Positions 9,406 to 18,595 of a stretch of DNA of 64,000 bases are shown piece by piece; positions within the stretch are counted from its first letter, which is position 1, and each line of letters starts with the position of its first letter. This DNA comes from GCA-2697345 sp002697345 (lineage in GTDB: Bacteria; Pseudomonadota; Alphaproteobacteria; Rhodobacterales; Rhodobacteraceae): contig CALSNB010000001.1 in assembly GCA_943787605.1 (NCBI GenBank), positions 1,426,001 to 1,490,000 on the forward strand, in the 5' to 3' direction. Both the position numbers and the translations under genes were made by a program. The notes under the pieces are model-generated. The model was not told where the DNA came from, did no database searches, and worked only from the letters and a program-made list of their open reading frames with translations.

Positions 9406-9831
9406 TTAAGCATTTTTGAGAATTTTTTCTGTTAACTTAAGTCCCAAAACAGACGACGTCCCAGTAAGAAGCCCACCCCAAATTATATCAACAATAACTA
9501 CATCACTCGACCACCCTATAAGAACAGCCATATTAGTAAGGTTATATGTTCCATAAGCCATAGAGCCAAGAATTAACCCATTCCAAAAAACTTTACCCGT
9601 TGGCTTTTTACTTAATGCCGGAGCTATAATAAGTATCGATACGCCCATTGGGTAGAATAAATAAAATAGTGCCGCTGCCCAGATTATAGGTTCATCTCGT
9701 AATAACAAACCAATATTTGGTTCATAAAAATATTTACCGGCATATGACAACCAAACAGCATCGATAGATAAAAAAATTACTGCTACAAAAACAAAGGATA
9801 TAAAAAAAACTTTAATTGGCTTTTCTATCAT
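9406..9831 (-). CDS. DUF2177 family membrane protein
   Basis: This is a small integral membrane protein with about four hydrophobic segments. FLSIDAVWLSYAGKYFYEPNIG, FYLFYPMGVSILIIAPAL and LGSMAYGTYNLTNMAVLIGW match the DUF2177 family as I know it; no biochemical function is established. A longer frame opens at 9855, but the ATG at 9831 has GAAAG about eight bases upstream and is the better start. It converges with the GST pseudogene. Confidence 0.8.
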   Translation of the reverse strand: MIEKPIKVFFISFVFVAVIFLSIDAVWLSYAGKYFYEPNIGLLLRDEPIIWAAALFYLFYPMGVSILIIAPALSKKPTGKVFWNGLILGSMAYGTYNLTNMAVLIGWSSDVVIVDIIWGGLLTGTSSVLGLKLTEKILKNA

Positions 9832-9960
9832 AAATAGGTCTTTCAAAGTAAACATTATAAACTAACATAGGTTCAGTGAACAATACTTGCATTTATGTAA
9901 TTAATAATTGAAATGTAAATAGAATATTTAATATAGATATAAACAGAAACCGTAAGTACT

Positions 9961-10812
9961 ATGGAAATTATTTTGTCAAAAAATGTAACAATAGTAACTG
10001 TAACTTATAATAGTATGGCTGTCTTGCCAAACATGCTAGAATCAATACCAAAGTCAACAGCAATAGTCATAATTGATAATGCATCAGATGATATTGCAGA
10101 ACTAAAGAATTTAGTAAAGAATTTAAATGTTACACTAATTTTGAATAAAAAAAATAAAGGCTTTGCAAAAGCATGTAATCAAGGAGCAGCCGTCGCAAAA
10201 ACAGAATTTATATTTTTTCTTAACCCGGATACAAAAATTGAAAATAGTACTCTCATAGAGTTAGAAAAAGCTGCTAAGGACAACCCCAACGCTTTAGCTA
10301 TGAACCCAAAGATTATTAAGTCAAATGGTAAACCATATTTTAAAAGACGTAGCCATTTAATTGACCGTGCAAATTGGATGGGTAGAGGATGGCCAATAGG
10401 GAATTGCTGGGTTAACATTTTATCAGGTGCCGCTTTTTTTATAAGAACTCAAGCTTTCCATGCAGTTGGAGGTTGGGATGAAAATTTTTTTTTATACCAT
10501 GAAGAAGACGATTTATGTTTACGCGTAAAAGAGCTGGGGGGCGATTTACTCTTCGTTCATGAAGCAAAAGTTCAGCATATAAGAGGAGGATCCTCACCTC
10601 CCTCTAAAGCAGGTTCATATTTTAAAGGTTGGCATATGGGTAGATCGCGGGTTTATGCAACAAAGAAGCACAATAGGCCTTTCCCCCAGTCAACTGCCTT
10701 AGTAGCATCAATACTACAAATTTGTTCTCCAATTAGTATAATATCTTCGAGAAAAAGAAATAAAAACTGGGGTTACATAAAAGGTGTTATTAGTGCATGG
10801 AGCACTCAATAG
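9961..10812 (+). CDS. Family 2 glycosyltransferase (rhamnosyltransferase-like)
   Basis: This GT-A fold transferase probably adds a sugar to a surface polysaccharide. The 283-residue protein has VTIVTVTYNSMAVLPNMLESI at the N terminus, the nucleotide-binding IIDNASDD, KGFAKACNQGA, the DxD-like FLNPDTKI, and GGWDENFFLYHEEDDLCLR, a pattern common in putative rhamnosyltransferases. There is no membrane anchor. The donor sugar cannot be read from sequence; the nearby dTDP-rhamnose reductase gene (11962-12811) makes rhamnose a reasonable guess. Confidence 0.85.
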   Translation: MEIILSKNVTIVTVTYNSMAVLPNMLESIPKSTAIVIIDNASDDIAELKNLVKNLNVTLILNKKNKGFAKACNQGAAVAKTEFIFFLNPDTKIENSTLIELEKAAKDNPNALAMNPKIIKSNGKPYFKRRSHLIDRANWMGRGWPIGNCWVNILSGAAFFIRTQAFHAVGGWDENFFLYHEEDDLCLRVKELGGDLLFVHEAKVQHIRGGSSPPSKAGSYFKGWHMGRSRVYATKKHNRPFPQSTALVASILQICSPISIISSRKRNKNWGYIKGVISAWSTQ

Positions 10813-10940
10813 TATTAGATTCTATTGTAGATTAGTAAAATATAATACTTATTTTATTATTTCTTCGGTCCACTTCTGAGCTTTTAATTATAAGAAATTT
10901 AAGAGATAAATCATAGTGATGAATTAAATGAGAGATTATT

Positions 10941-11492
10941 ATGGAAAATAGTGTACTTGATTTTTGGTTTAAAAAATCAACACCTGAACAATGGTTTATT
11001 AAAGATCCAGACTTTGATGAAAGTATTAGATTACAGTTTTCTGATACTTTAGAGCGCGCAATGAATGGTGAATTTGACAAAATGATAGATACTGCACGTT
11101 CATGTCTAGCCCTTATAATAGTGTTGGATCAATTTCCTCGAAATCTTTTCAGAAACAATAAAAGAGCATTTGAGCAAGACTCCAAAGCCCTTTTAATTTG
11201 CAAGCACGCAATTGAAAGTAATTATATTAATCAATTGATCGATGAGGAACGGTTGTTCGCTCTACTGCCTTTGATACATAGCGAAAATATTCACGATCAT
11301 AACATAGCAGAGGAAGTTTTAAAAAAATACCTAGTAACGCTCTCCAGTTTTGAGAGGACAAAAAAAGCATGGAACGATCACACTGCAGTTATAAAGCGCT
11401 TCGGCCGATATCCACACCGAAACTCAATATTAGGAAGGCCAAGCTCTGAAGAAGAAGTTACCTTTTTAAAAGGCCCCAATTCATCATGGTGA
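10941..11492 (+). CDS. DUF924 family protein
   Basis: The 183 residues show the complete DUF924 pattern: VLDFWFKKSTPEQWFIKD at the start, LALIIVLDQFPRNLFR centrally, LLPLIHSEN, and RFGRYPHRNSILGRPSSEEE near the end. The family is all-alpha and TPR-like, with no proven activity. GAGAG lies shortly before the ATG. Flanks of 128 bp upstream and 469 bp downstream suggest it is transcribed alone. Confidence 0.88.
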   Translation: MENSVLDFWFKKSTPEQWFIKDPDFDESIRLQFSDTLERAMNGEFDKMIDTARSCLALIIVLDQFPRNLFRNNKRAFEQDSKALLICKHAIESNYINQLIDEERLFALLPLIHSENIHDHNIAEEVLKKYLVTLSSFERTKKAWNDHTAVIKRFGRYPHRNSILGRPSSEEEVTFLKGPNSSW

Positions 11493-11961
11493 TTAAATTT
11501 TTGAGTAATCCTATTATTCTCCACTAGTTTTAAAAACTGCACACAAGGGAAAAAACACCCCAATTAAACAAATCCAAACTTCAACTGAGCTAAGTTATGA
11601 AAATATTCATAATTAATATTAAAAAAGTAGTAGAGCAGTGAAAAACGTGTTTTGTTATCAAAATACTCAGTATATGAAAAAATAGAGAAAATTAAAAGAC
11701 ATCTACTTTCTCTTATACGTTATCTATACTTTTTGATTTTTAAGAAATATTTATGTGTATCTAACACCCATCTAAGAGATTAGGGAGGTAGGTTTATCTT
11801 TTATTCTAACATAATCCCATTTAAGATTCCTTAATTCTCTAACCCTAAGATTACCATTTGAAAGAATTAAAAAGTACATTTGAAATATATCAGTCTCTTC
11901 GTTCACCAAAAACTTTACTATATTTTACCCGTTTCCTCAGAAAACAAGTTATTTTTTATAG
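11493..11961 (+). other. AT-rich intergenic region without a supported gene
   Basis: This 469-bp stretch separates DUF924 from the 3' end of the dTDP-rhamnose reductase gene. The longest forward reading of interest (about 11640-11780) has no convincing start and no recognisable family. I see no hairpin followed by T residues, no tRNA fold and no long repeat. It may be remnant DNA of an eroded surface-polysaccharide locus, but nothing in it can be matched. Confidence 0.5.
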
Positions 11962-12811
11962 TTAGATAACCCCTAACCTACACAAAACATTGTGAAGACC
12001 ATGTTTCCAGTCAGGTCTTTCGATTCCAAAAGTATCAAAAGTTTTACTACAATCTAACCGTGAATTTAATGGCCTATCAGCGTTAGGTTGAAATGTAGAG
12101 CTTAAAACATCAGTAACTATCGTTTCTTCACCTGCCTGGGATAAAATCTCCCGAGCAAAATTTGCACGATTTATATCTTCTCGACCAGAGTAATGGTAAG
12201 TTCCTGATAAGGCTTTATTCTCAATTATCATTTTTCCTATCTTCAAAATAGCTTCTGAAACATCATCTGCTGCAGTAGGCCCACCAATTTGATCAGAAAC
12301 AACCGACAAGTTATTATTAGATTTTGCAAGTTTTAATATTTTTTTAACAAAGTTATCATTTTGATCAGAAAACACCCAAGAGGTTCTTAATATTACATGT
12401 ACCCCCCCCCACCAGCTTAATACCATGTTCCGCCATCTGTTTTGATCTTCCATACGTATTTAGGGGTGCCATAATATCTGTTGGACACCACGGAGCCTGA
12501 CCTTCTCCACTAAAAACATACTCTGAAGAGAGATGGATGAACGGTATATTTAAATGAGCTGCCGCTTTTGACATCTCGACAGGCGCTACGCCATTAACCA
12601 AAGTTACTAAATCTTTTTGTTCCTCGGCCGCATCAACAGAGGTGAAAGCCGCAGCATTTATTACAAGATCCGGTTGTGATTCAAGAATTTTTTCAAAACA
12701 GCTAACCGGGTTCTCTAAGTTTGCTTCTGAACGGTTAACTGTCTCAATCTCAGCTTTCCCTAAAAAGGTGCTACCAACTTGACCAGTAGATCCAAACAAA
12801 AGTATTTTCAC
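11962..12811 (-). pseudogene. rfbD: dTDP-4-dehydrorhamnose reductase, frameshifted at a nine-base G tract
   Basis: RfbD reduces dTDP-4-dehydro-L-rhamnose in the last step of dTDP-rhamnose synthesis. The N-terminal frame (start 12811) carries ILLFGSTGQVGS, DLVINAAAFTSVDAAE, HLSSEYVFSG and the catalytic YGRSK, then leaves the family at KLVGGG and stops. The family resumes in another frame as VHVILRTSWVFSDQNDNFV and continues through GTYHYSGREDINRANFA to 11962. The switch falls in a run of nine C (12402-12410, nine G in the coding strand); eight would restore one frame of about 282 codons. rfbA, rfbB and rfbC are not in the window. Confidence 0.88.
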
Positions 12812-12850
12812 TTACTTGCTCCCAATCTTCTGCTAGTATTATTTTGCTGT

Positions 12851-13046
12851 TTAAGGGGTTTTAAATAGCCTTGCAATACTAGCTAAAATTACTAATAGAA
12901 TTATTATAGAAAACAAAATGCTAACGGCCGAGTAATAAGGTCAATAGAACTATAACTTTTACTGGCTTTCCTAGGTAATCTGCAAGTGTTAAACTTGGTA
13001 AACTAATTAATGCTGAAGTAATTAATGTAATTAAAATTTTTTTTAT
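12851..13046 (-). pseudogene. Decayed remnant, probably tripartite tricarboxylate (Tct) transporter pieces
   Basis: Reading the reverse strand from 13046, AGGA is followed eight bases later by ATA where a start codon would be expected. Then come KKILITLITSALISLPS and LTLADYLGKPVKVIVL, which look like a signal peptide joined to the conserved mature N terminus of TctC-type binding proteins (the usual form is ADYPxKPIxxIVP). Frames then break. Near the end, LITRPLAF and a hydrophobic stretch ILFSIIILLVILASIARLFK ending at 12851 could be the C terminus of a TctA-type membrane protein. The likely origin is an internally deleted transporter locus. The TctC assignment rests on about 16 residues after the signal peptide, so confidence is limited. 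Confidence 0.4.
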
Positions 13047-13180
13047 ATTATTGTCCTAATACTTCGTTATAATAAAGTACCTCTAAAAGCATAAATAACT
13101 TTTCTTTTCTTGGCTAAGTAAGTCCACTAAATCTTTTATTGGTTTATGTAGCGATTTATAAAAAGATGAACTTAATTACT

Positions 13181-14374
13181 TTAATTTGTAGATGAAAGAG
13201 TTACTCTTTTTGCTAAAAAGCGAAATGATAACTGCGCCAAACATCCGAGCATTAACAGTACCGATCCCAAATAAAAGGCTGCTCCTGGATTTTCAGTCGT
13301 TTCTAGGAGTGCTCCTGCAAGTATTGGTGCCAAAACAACTCCTACATAAAACAAACTTAAGAAGATACCTATACCAATGCCTCTATTTTCTGGAGTCAAA
13401 ACCTCAGAAGGTAATCCCATAATAGGTCCAGCAGCCAGCCCAGCAAACAATCCAATTAAAATATAAATTGATATCACAAAATCAGTGTGGGCTGACAATG
13501 ATAGTAAAATTGAAAATGTGATCAAACTACCTAAGATTATAAAATCTTTTTTACCTGTTCTATCTGCTAAATAACCACCTATAGGAATAGAAATTACTGC
13601 TAACCATAAAACAATACTAGTTGTAGAGTTAGCTGACAATAACGACCAACCTTTTTCCAATAGGAAAATAGGGGCAAATGCAAATATCATAGCAAGCCCT
13701 GCATTATAAAAAGCCCAAATTATTCCTGCACACAAAAGAGCTAAAAGTGCAGTCCCACTTATTTTAAATTTATCAGTACTCTTAGCTGCAACCTGATCAA
13801 CATTAACTTCTACATACATACTATAGAAAAGTAATAACCCAATAAAAATCAAAATAACTACAGTAAGCATAGCCCAAATCAAGCCTGCAGTATCACCTAC
13901 TAATGGTAAAATTAAAAGTGCTGCTCCAATTCCAACTGGCCAAGAGTTAGCAAAAATTCCCATTGAAAGTGAAATTTCACGACCTGAAAAGTAATCAGTT
14001 ACCATCTTAGCCATTAAGACATTTAATATAACCCCGCCAGCACCTGCAACGACGCGACCCGTTAGTTGGAGGGGATAGTTCCAGCCAAAGGCCATGATCA
14101 AGCCACCAAAAATCATCAATATCATACCAAAAGAAACTACCCTCTTATCACCAAATAATTTTCCTATTGCAGCACCAGGTAAGGCAACTACTACACCTGG
14201 TGACATGTATAGCCCAACAAGGATCCCAAGGTCTGTTAACCCAATTGCAAAACTATCTGCAAATAAGGGTGAAAGTGCAGCAACTGCTTGATATTGAAAC
14301 CCCATAGTAACACGCGCAAGGAAAAGAACTGTTAGCATAAGCCAGCGATTAGGGCTTTGGTTTTTTTCAATCAA
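13181..14374 (-). CDS. MFS transporter
   Basis: This is a 397-residue major facilitator carrier with about twelve membrane segments. Visible features are a short cytoplasmic N terminus, GKLFGDKRVVSFGM between TM2 and TM3 (the family A-like loop), GGYLADRTGKKDFI in the equivalent second-half loop, and a basic C terminus. The substrate is not recognisable. It is the last gene of the reverse-strand run that starts at 20200, 30 bp after kbl, so it may move the substrate or product of that pathway. Confidence 0.85.
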   Translation of the reverse strand: MIEKNQSPNRWLMLTVLFLARVTMGFQYQAVAALSPLFADSFAIGLTDLGILVGLYMSPGVVVALPGAAIGKLFGDKRVVSFGMILMIFGGLIMAFGWNYPLQLTGRVVAGAGGVILNVLMAKMVTDYFSGREISLSMGIFANSWPVGIGAALLILPLVGDTAGLIWAMLTVVILIFIGLLLFYSMYVEVNVDQVAAKSTDKFKISGTALLALLCAGIIWAFYNAGLAMIFAFAPIFLLEKGWSLLSANSTTSIVLWLAVISIPIGGYLADRTGKKDFIILGSLITFSILLSLSAHTDFVISIYILIGLFAGLAAGPIMGLPSEVLTPENRGIGIGIFLSLFYVGVVLAPILAGALLETTENPGAAFYLGSVLLMLGCLAQLSFRFLAKRVTLSSTN

Positions 14375-14404
14375 TTTTAAAATCCTTAAGAAAGATTATA
14401 TAAG

Positions 14405-15592
14405 TTAAATTATCTTTAAATGTTCTCCCACGTCTCTAAAAGCCTTAATGGCAAATTCTAAATCTTCTATTTCTAGAGCAGCTGACATTTGGGTTCTTAT
14501 CCTATCTGTCCCTCTTGGCACTACAGGAAAACTAAATGGAGCAACATATATACCCTTTAAAGACAGCATTTCTGACATTTTCTGAGATAGTTTTGGGTCT
14601 CTTAGCATCACTGGGACGATTGGATGTTCTCCACTTAAAATATCAAAACCAGCTTTTTGCATATTATGTCTAAAATAAATAGTATTCTGACGGAGTTTTT
14701 GAATTCTTTCATTCGAACTCTCCAGCATGTCAAGCACAGCAATTGATGTTGCAGCAATAACTGGGGCTAAAGTGTTGGAGAAAAGATAAGGACGGGACCG
14801 TTGTCTTAATAGTTCGACAACCTTGCTATTAGCTGAAATGTACCCACCAGATGCACCCCCCAGAGCTTTTCCTAATGTACCAGACATAATATCCACGCGA
14901 CCAATAACATTGCAATACTCATGAGTTCCTCGCCCGGTCTTTCCAATAAACCCGACTGCGTGACTATCATCAACCATCACCATTGCCTTATATTTTTCTG
15001 CAAGATCACAAATCTCTTTTAAGTTCGCAATATACCCATCCATTGAAAAAACACCGTCAGTTGCTATTAACCGAAATCTACATTTAGAAGATGCACGCAA
15101 CTGATCTTCTAGTTCCTGCATATCTGAATTTTTATATCGAAAGCGCTGAGCCTTACTTAAACGTACACCGTCAATGATTGATGCATGGTTTAGGGAATCA
15201 GAAATAATAGCGTCTTCTGAACCTAAGAGTGTCTCAAATAGGCCAGTATTAGCATCATAACAACTTGAATACAAAATTGTATCTTCAAAACCTAAAAATT
15301 TTGAAAGCCTCTGCTCTAGGTTTTTATGTATTTTCTGAGTGCCACAAATAAACCTTACAGAAGACATTCCATAACCATAGTCTTCTAAAGCATTTTTTCC
15401 AGCAGCTATTAAAGACGGGTTATTAGATAGACCCAGATAATTGTTTGCACATAAGTTAATTACCTTAGAACCATCCTCAAGCGCCACAATTCTAGATTGT
15501 GGCGTAGTAATAATTCTTTCTGTTTTAAACAAACCCTCAGAGTGAATATTACTTAATTCGGATTTTATGTGTGAAATGAAATCAGTGCTCAT
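14405..15592 (-). CDS. kbl: Glycine C-acetyltransferase (2-amino-3-ketobutyrate CoA ligase)
   Basis: Kbl cleaves 2-amino-3-oxobutyrate with CoA to glycine and acetyl-CoA, usually after threonine dehydrogenase. The 395 residues include LCANNYLGLSNNPSL, YGYGMSSVRFICGTQKIHK, YSSCYDANTGLFE and DDSHAVGFIGKTGRGTHEY, and GTLGKALGGASGGYI with the PLP lysine. These are Kbl-specific variants of motifs shared with HemA. The usual partner tdh is absent; the neighbouring SDR (34 bp upstream) may supply the dehydrogenase step. Confidence 0.94.
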   Translation of the reverse strand: MSTDFISHIKSELSNIHSEGLFKTERIITTPQSRIVALEDGSKVINLCANNYLGLSNNPSLIAAGKNALEDYGYGMSSVRFICGTQKIHKNLEQRLSKFLGFEDTILYSSCYDANTGLFETLLGSEDAIISDSLNHASIIDGVRLSKAQRFRYKNSDMQELEDQLRASSKCRFRLIATDGVFSMDGYIANLKEICDLAEKYKAMVMVDDSHAVGFIGKTGRGTHEYCNVIGRVDIMSGTLGKALGGASGGYISANSKVVELLRQRSRPYLFSNTLAPVIAATSIAVLDMLESSNERIQKLRQNTIYFRHNMQKAGFDILSGEHPIVPVMLRDPKLSQKMSEMLSLKGIYVAPFSFPVVPRGTDRIRTQMSAALEIEDLEFAIKAFRDVGEHLKII

Positions 15593-15626
15593 ACTACTTT
15601 AATACCCAACTTATTACTTTTCCTAT

Positions 15627-16424
15627 TTATGATTTATCGCGATTAATTATTCCTGCTGACAAAAACCCTCCATCAACTCCTAAAATATGACCATTTATAT
15701 ATCGTGCCTGTTCACTCGCCAGAAAAATTGCAGCAAAAGCAGTTTCATCCGGCGTACCATAACGGTTCATAGGGATAGCCGATTGGTAAGTTTGTCTTGT
15801 TTCATTTGAATGCATCTCAGCAACCAATTCAGTATCTATTGCACCTGGCGCAAGAGCATTCACAGTAATTCCAAATTCAGCCAACTCAACAGCCATCACT
15901 TTTGTAAGCGCTATTACACCTCCCTTAGCTGCACCATAGGCGGCTCTACCAGTTCCACCTCTTAAACCCGCAGTAGACGCCAAGTTAACAATCCTGCCGT
16001 ATCCAAGCCTTTTCATTTCTTTAGCAGCAGCTTGGCAACAATAAAAAGTTCCAGATAGATCAATATCAATTAATTGCTTCCACTCTTCCGGAGTGGTTTC
16101 CAAAAAACTACGCTCAATTCCGACACCAGCACTGTGGACTAAAATATCAATTTTTCCCCACTTATCTATTACTTTTTCTACCATTCTATTTGCATCAGTA
16201 GGACTTTGTACATCAACTTTTATAGCAAAAGATTTTGTACTCTTCATGGATTTAACACTATCCTGAGCTCTTTTTTCATTCAAATCAGCTATAACTACTT
16301 TCGCTCCCAATTCGTATAATTGTTTGGCTACGGCAAAACCAATACCACTTGCACCACCCGTTATAAGAGCTACCTGGCCTCTAAAATCCAACCCAGAATG
16401 GGGTTTTTTAACTACTGAAGGCAA
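15627..16424 (-). CDS. Short-chain dehydrogenase/reductase, candidate beta-hydroxy amino acid dehydrogenase
   Basis: This is a classical SDR of 265 residues. The cofactor loop is ALITGGASGIGFAV, the substrate strand is ILVHSAGVG, and the catalytic Ser, Tyr and Lys are in IVNLASTAG and AAYGAAKGG. VIADLNEKRA has an acidic residue after the second strand, which favours NAD. The C terminus (GHILGVDGGFLSAG) is typical of FabG-like oxidoreductases. Its place directly upstream of kbl suggests it oxidises a hydroxyl group to yield a Kbl substrate; this is inference from position only. Confidence 0.85.
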   Translation of the reverse strand: MPSVVKKPHSGLDFRGQVALITGGASGIGFAVAKQLYELGAKVVIADLNEKRAQDSVKSMKSTKSFAIKVDVQSPTDANRMVEKVIDKWGKIDILVHSAGVGIERSFLETTPEEWKQLIDIDLSGTFYCCQAAAKEMKRLGYGRIVNLASTAGLRGGTGRAAYGAAKGGVIALTKVMAVELAEFGITVNALAPGAIDTELVAEMHSNETRQTYQSAIPMNRYGTPDETAFAAIFLASEQARYINGHILGVDGGFLSAGIINRDKS

Positions 16425-16457
16425 AAACTTCTCCTACATAAAGGCTACCCAGTTTAA

Positions 16458-17441
16458 TTATAGTTGTTCTAGCAGTACGTTATATCTAGTCAAACTGATA
16501 TTAGATCCACAAGCTATTATCCCAACTGATCGACCTAAAATCTCATTCTTCAAAGGACCAAGAATAGCTGCTAAAGAAGCTGCACAAGCGGGTTCCGCTG
16601 TAATACTTAAAATATCTTGATAATAGTTCATACTTTCTAATAATTCATGATCAGACACTCTCACAATTTTATCAACAAACTTTTTTGCTATCGAAAATGA
16701 ATGTGGCAAAGTTACTGGAGACCCTAGGCTATCTGCTATAGTATTAACCGTTCCTAATGATACTGGCTTCCCAACCTTAAAACTTTCGAATAGACCTGCT
16801 GCGCCAAAAGGCTCCACACCAACTACCATAGCCCTTGGGTTAGATTTTTTAATCATGCATGCCATCCCACTAATTAAGCCACCACCTCCTACTGGAATTA
16901 CAAATAGATCAATTTCAGGGCTTTGTTCAATGTATTCAGCCGCACATGTAGCTGAACCCAGTGTCATATTTTCTCCCTCAAACGGATGCATCATCACTCT
17001 TCGGTCACTGTCAGCCAGAGAACTCATGACTTTGAAAGAATCACCAATGTCCTCACATAAAATGACTTCAGCCCCAACAGAACGGCAACCCTCTATTCGA
17101 TATGGGTCAGTTGTTTTTGGCATTGTAATCTTAGCTGTAACACCAGCAGCAGCAGCAGCCCACGAAACTGCTAGAGCATGGTTCCCACCACTCGCTGCGA
17201 CAACCCCCTGCTTTTTTTGTTCACTTGATAAATTTTGAATACCTAAGTAAGCACCTCTTGCTTTAAAAGATCCCGCTTGTTGAAAGAGTTCTAACTTAAC
17301 AGACACATTGGTATCTCTGGGTAACACTTCCATCCAGCGATCCGACTTTAACGGTATAACTGGGGTTTTTATGAGATTCTGTTTTATTACAGAGCGTGCC
17401 AAATTGATTTGTGAAATTGAAGGTCCTAACTCAGTACTCAT
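16458..17441 (-). CDS. Threonine dehydratase-like, fold type II PLP enzyme
   Basis: The enzyme resembles threonine or serine dehydratases and racemases. The PLP lysine is in QQAGSFKARGAYLGI (about residue 58), the phosphate loop is VPVGGGGLISGM, and the family SGGNHALAVSWAAA follows the lysine region. At 327 residues it lacks the ACT regulatory domain of biosynthetic IlvA, so it is a catabolic, single-domain form. It would release ammonia from a hydroxy amino acid, giving a 2-oxo acid. It lies between the AbrB-like gene and the SDR with about 35-bp gaps. Confidence 0.88.
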   Translation of the reverse strand: MSTELGPSISQINLARSVIKQNLIKTPVIPLKSDRWMEVLPRDTNVSVKLELFQQAGSFKARGAYLGIQNLSSEQKKQGVVAASGGNHALAVSWAAAAAGVTAKITMPKTTDPYRIEGCRSVGAEVILCEDIGDSFKVMSSLADSDRRVMMHPFEGENMTLGSATCAAEYIEQSPEIDLFVIPVGGGGLISGMACMIKKSNPRAMVVGVEPFGAAGLFESFKVGKPVSLGTVNTIADSLGSPVTLPHSFSIAKKFVDKIVRVSDHELLESMNYYQDILSITAEPACAASLAAILGPLKNEILGRSVGIIACGSNISLTRYNVLLEQL

Positions 17442-17477
17442 AAATATAATCCACTTTCTCTTTAAACAAACTCTTCT

Positions 17478-18548
17478 TCACACTTTTATCAAACCTAATC
17501 TCTTTCTCAATAAGGTAAGGCCAAAAACTGTCAAAATAATCCGATATAAATGATGCAGTGTAACAGTTGCTGGATTAGCCGAAAGGCTTAAAGCAATTAA
17601 AGACATTTCTGTAACACCACCAGGTGCAAAACATATCAAAAGGACATTCACGGGGATTAAAGTAATTGGTAAAATAATAAAACATAGTAAAAGTCCAATA
17701 GCTAACATCGAGATAACAGAGATCAAGCTCAGACCAACTGCTCTGTATAATATTAACTTATCTATACCAAGAAACCTACAACCCAAGCCTGCGCCAACTA
17801 CTATTTGAGAAATTACTAGCATAAAATCTGGTAAATAAATTGGACCTATACCCGTTAAGTTTACAGCGGCAGTTAGCAATAGAGGTCCCATCAAATGTCC
17901 AGCAGGAAGTCTTATCTTAGGACCAATATATAATCCTAGCACTGCTAATAAGAGTACTAATGCATAATTACTTGAAAAGTCTAACTTTGTAGTTACCTCC
18001 GGCAGCTTTATCCCACTTGCACTCCCTACTGGCTCACCAATCCAGATAGACATAAAAACTGGTACTAGAATTATAACAAATATTATTCGAAGAAACTGTT
18101 GAACGGTAAGTACTCTAATATCACATCCTGCTTCTTCACCCATGGAAATACTCTCCATCAAACCCCCAGGGGCCCCACAGAAAAAAGCTGTTGATTTGTC
18201 GTAATGACCAATTTTGTAAAATATAAAAAAATTCGATGCGTGTGCCAAGATGACAAAAAATGAGATAGCAATCAAAGATGGTAACATTTGGGGCGCTTGA
18301 TTAATAAGCGCCCAATTTACTTGGGATCCAATCATAATGCCTATAAAAGCCATAAAAAATTTCCTGAAGTTTGCTGGAAATTCGTAATTTTCTGGTAAGG
18401 CACTTTTCCTCAAACTTACGGTTAGAGCCACAAATAAAAGGCTTCCGAGCATCCAGGGCATAGGTAACCCAATTGTCTCGGCAAGTAATCCACCAACAGC
18501 CCCAACCGGTAATAAAAACCCTGTAGTCAGATAGAATTTTATATTCAC
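17478..18548 (-). CDS. AbrB-family integral membrane protein
   Basis: The 356-residue protein has about ten hydrophobic segments in two similar halves. The repeated family signatures are PMPWMLGSLLF and PAGHLMGPLLL in the membrane entry loops, and FCGAPGGLMESISM and ICFAPGGVTEMSLIAL at corresponding places. These AbrB proteins are sometimes mislabelled as ammonia monooxygenase or as transcriptional regulators; they are probable transporters. The position in an amino acid catabolic run fits uptake or efflux of a small organic acid, which is not proven. Confidence 0.85.
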   Translation of the reverse strand: MNIKFYLTTGFLLPVGAVGGLLAETIGLPMPWMLGSLLFVALTVSLRKSALPENYEFPANFRKFFMAFIGIMIGSQVNWALINQAPQMLPSLIAISFFVILAHASNFFIFYKIGHYDKSTAFFCGAPGGLMESISMGEEAGCDIRVLTVQQFLRIIFVIILVPVFMSIWIGEPVGSASGIKLPEVTTKLDFSSNYALVLLLAVLGLYIGPKIRLPAGHLMGPLLLTAAVNLTGIGPIYLPDFMLVISQIVVGAGLGCRFLGIDKLILYRAVGLSLISVISMLAIGLLLCFIILPITLIPVNVLLICFAPGGVTEMSLIALSLSANPATVTLHHLYRIILTVFGLTLLRKRLGLIKV

Positions 18549-18595
18549 AAAGGCCCTCTCAAAAGCAGTCTTTTAGCTTTAACTTATCTAGGAAT

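Noticed and set aside
11640..11780. Short forward reading in the gap before rfbD
   Set aside because: There is no start with a ribosome binding site, no family match by eye, and similar short frames occur by chance in AT-rich DNA.
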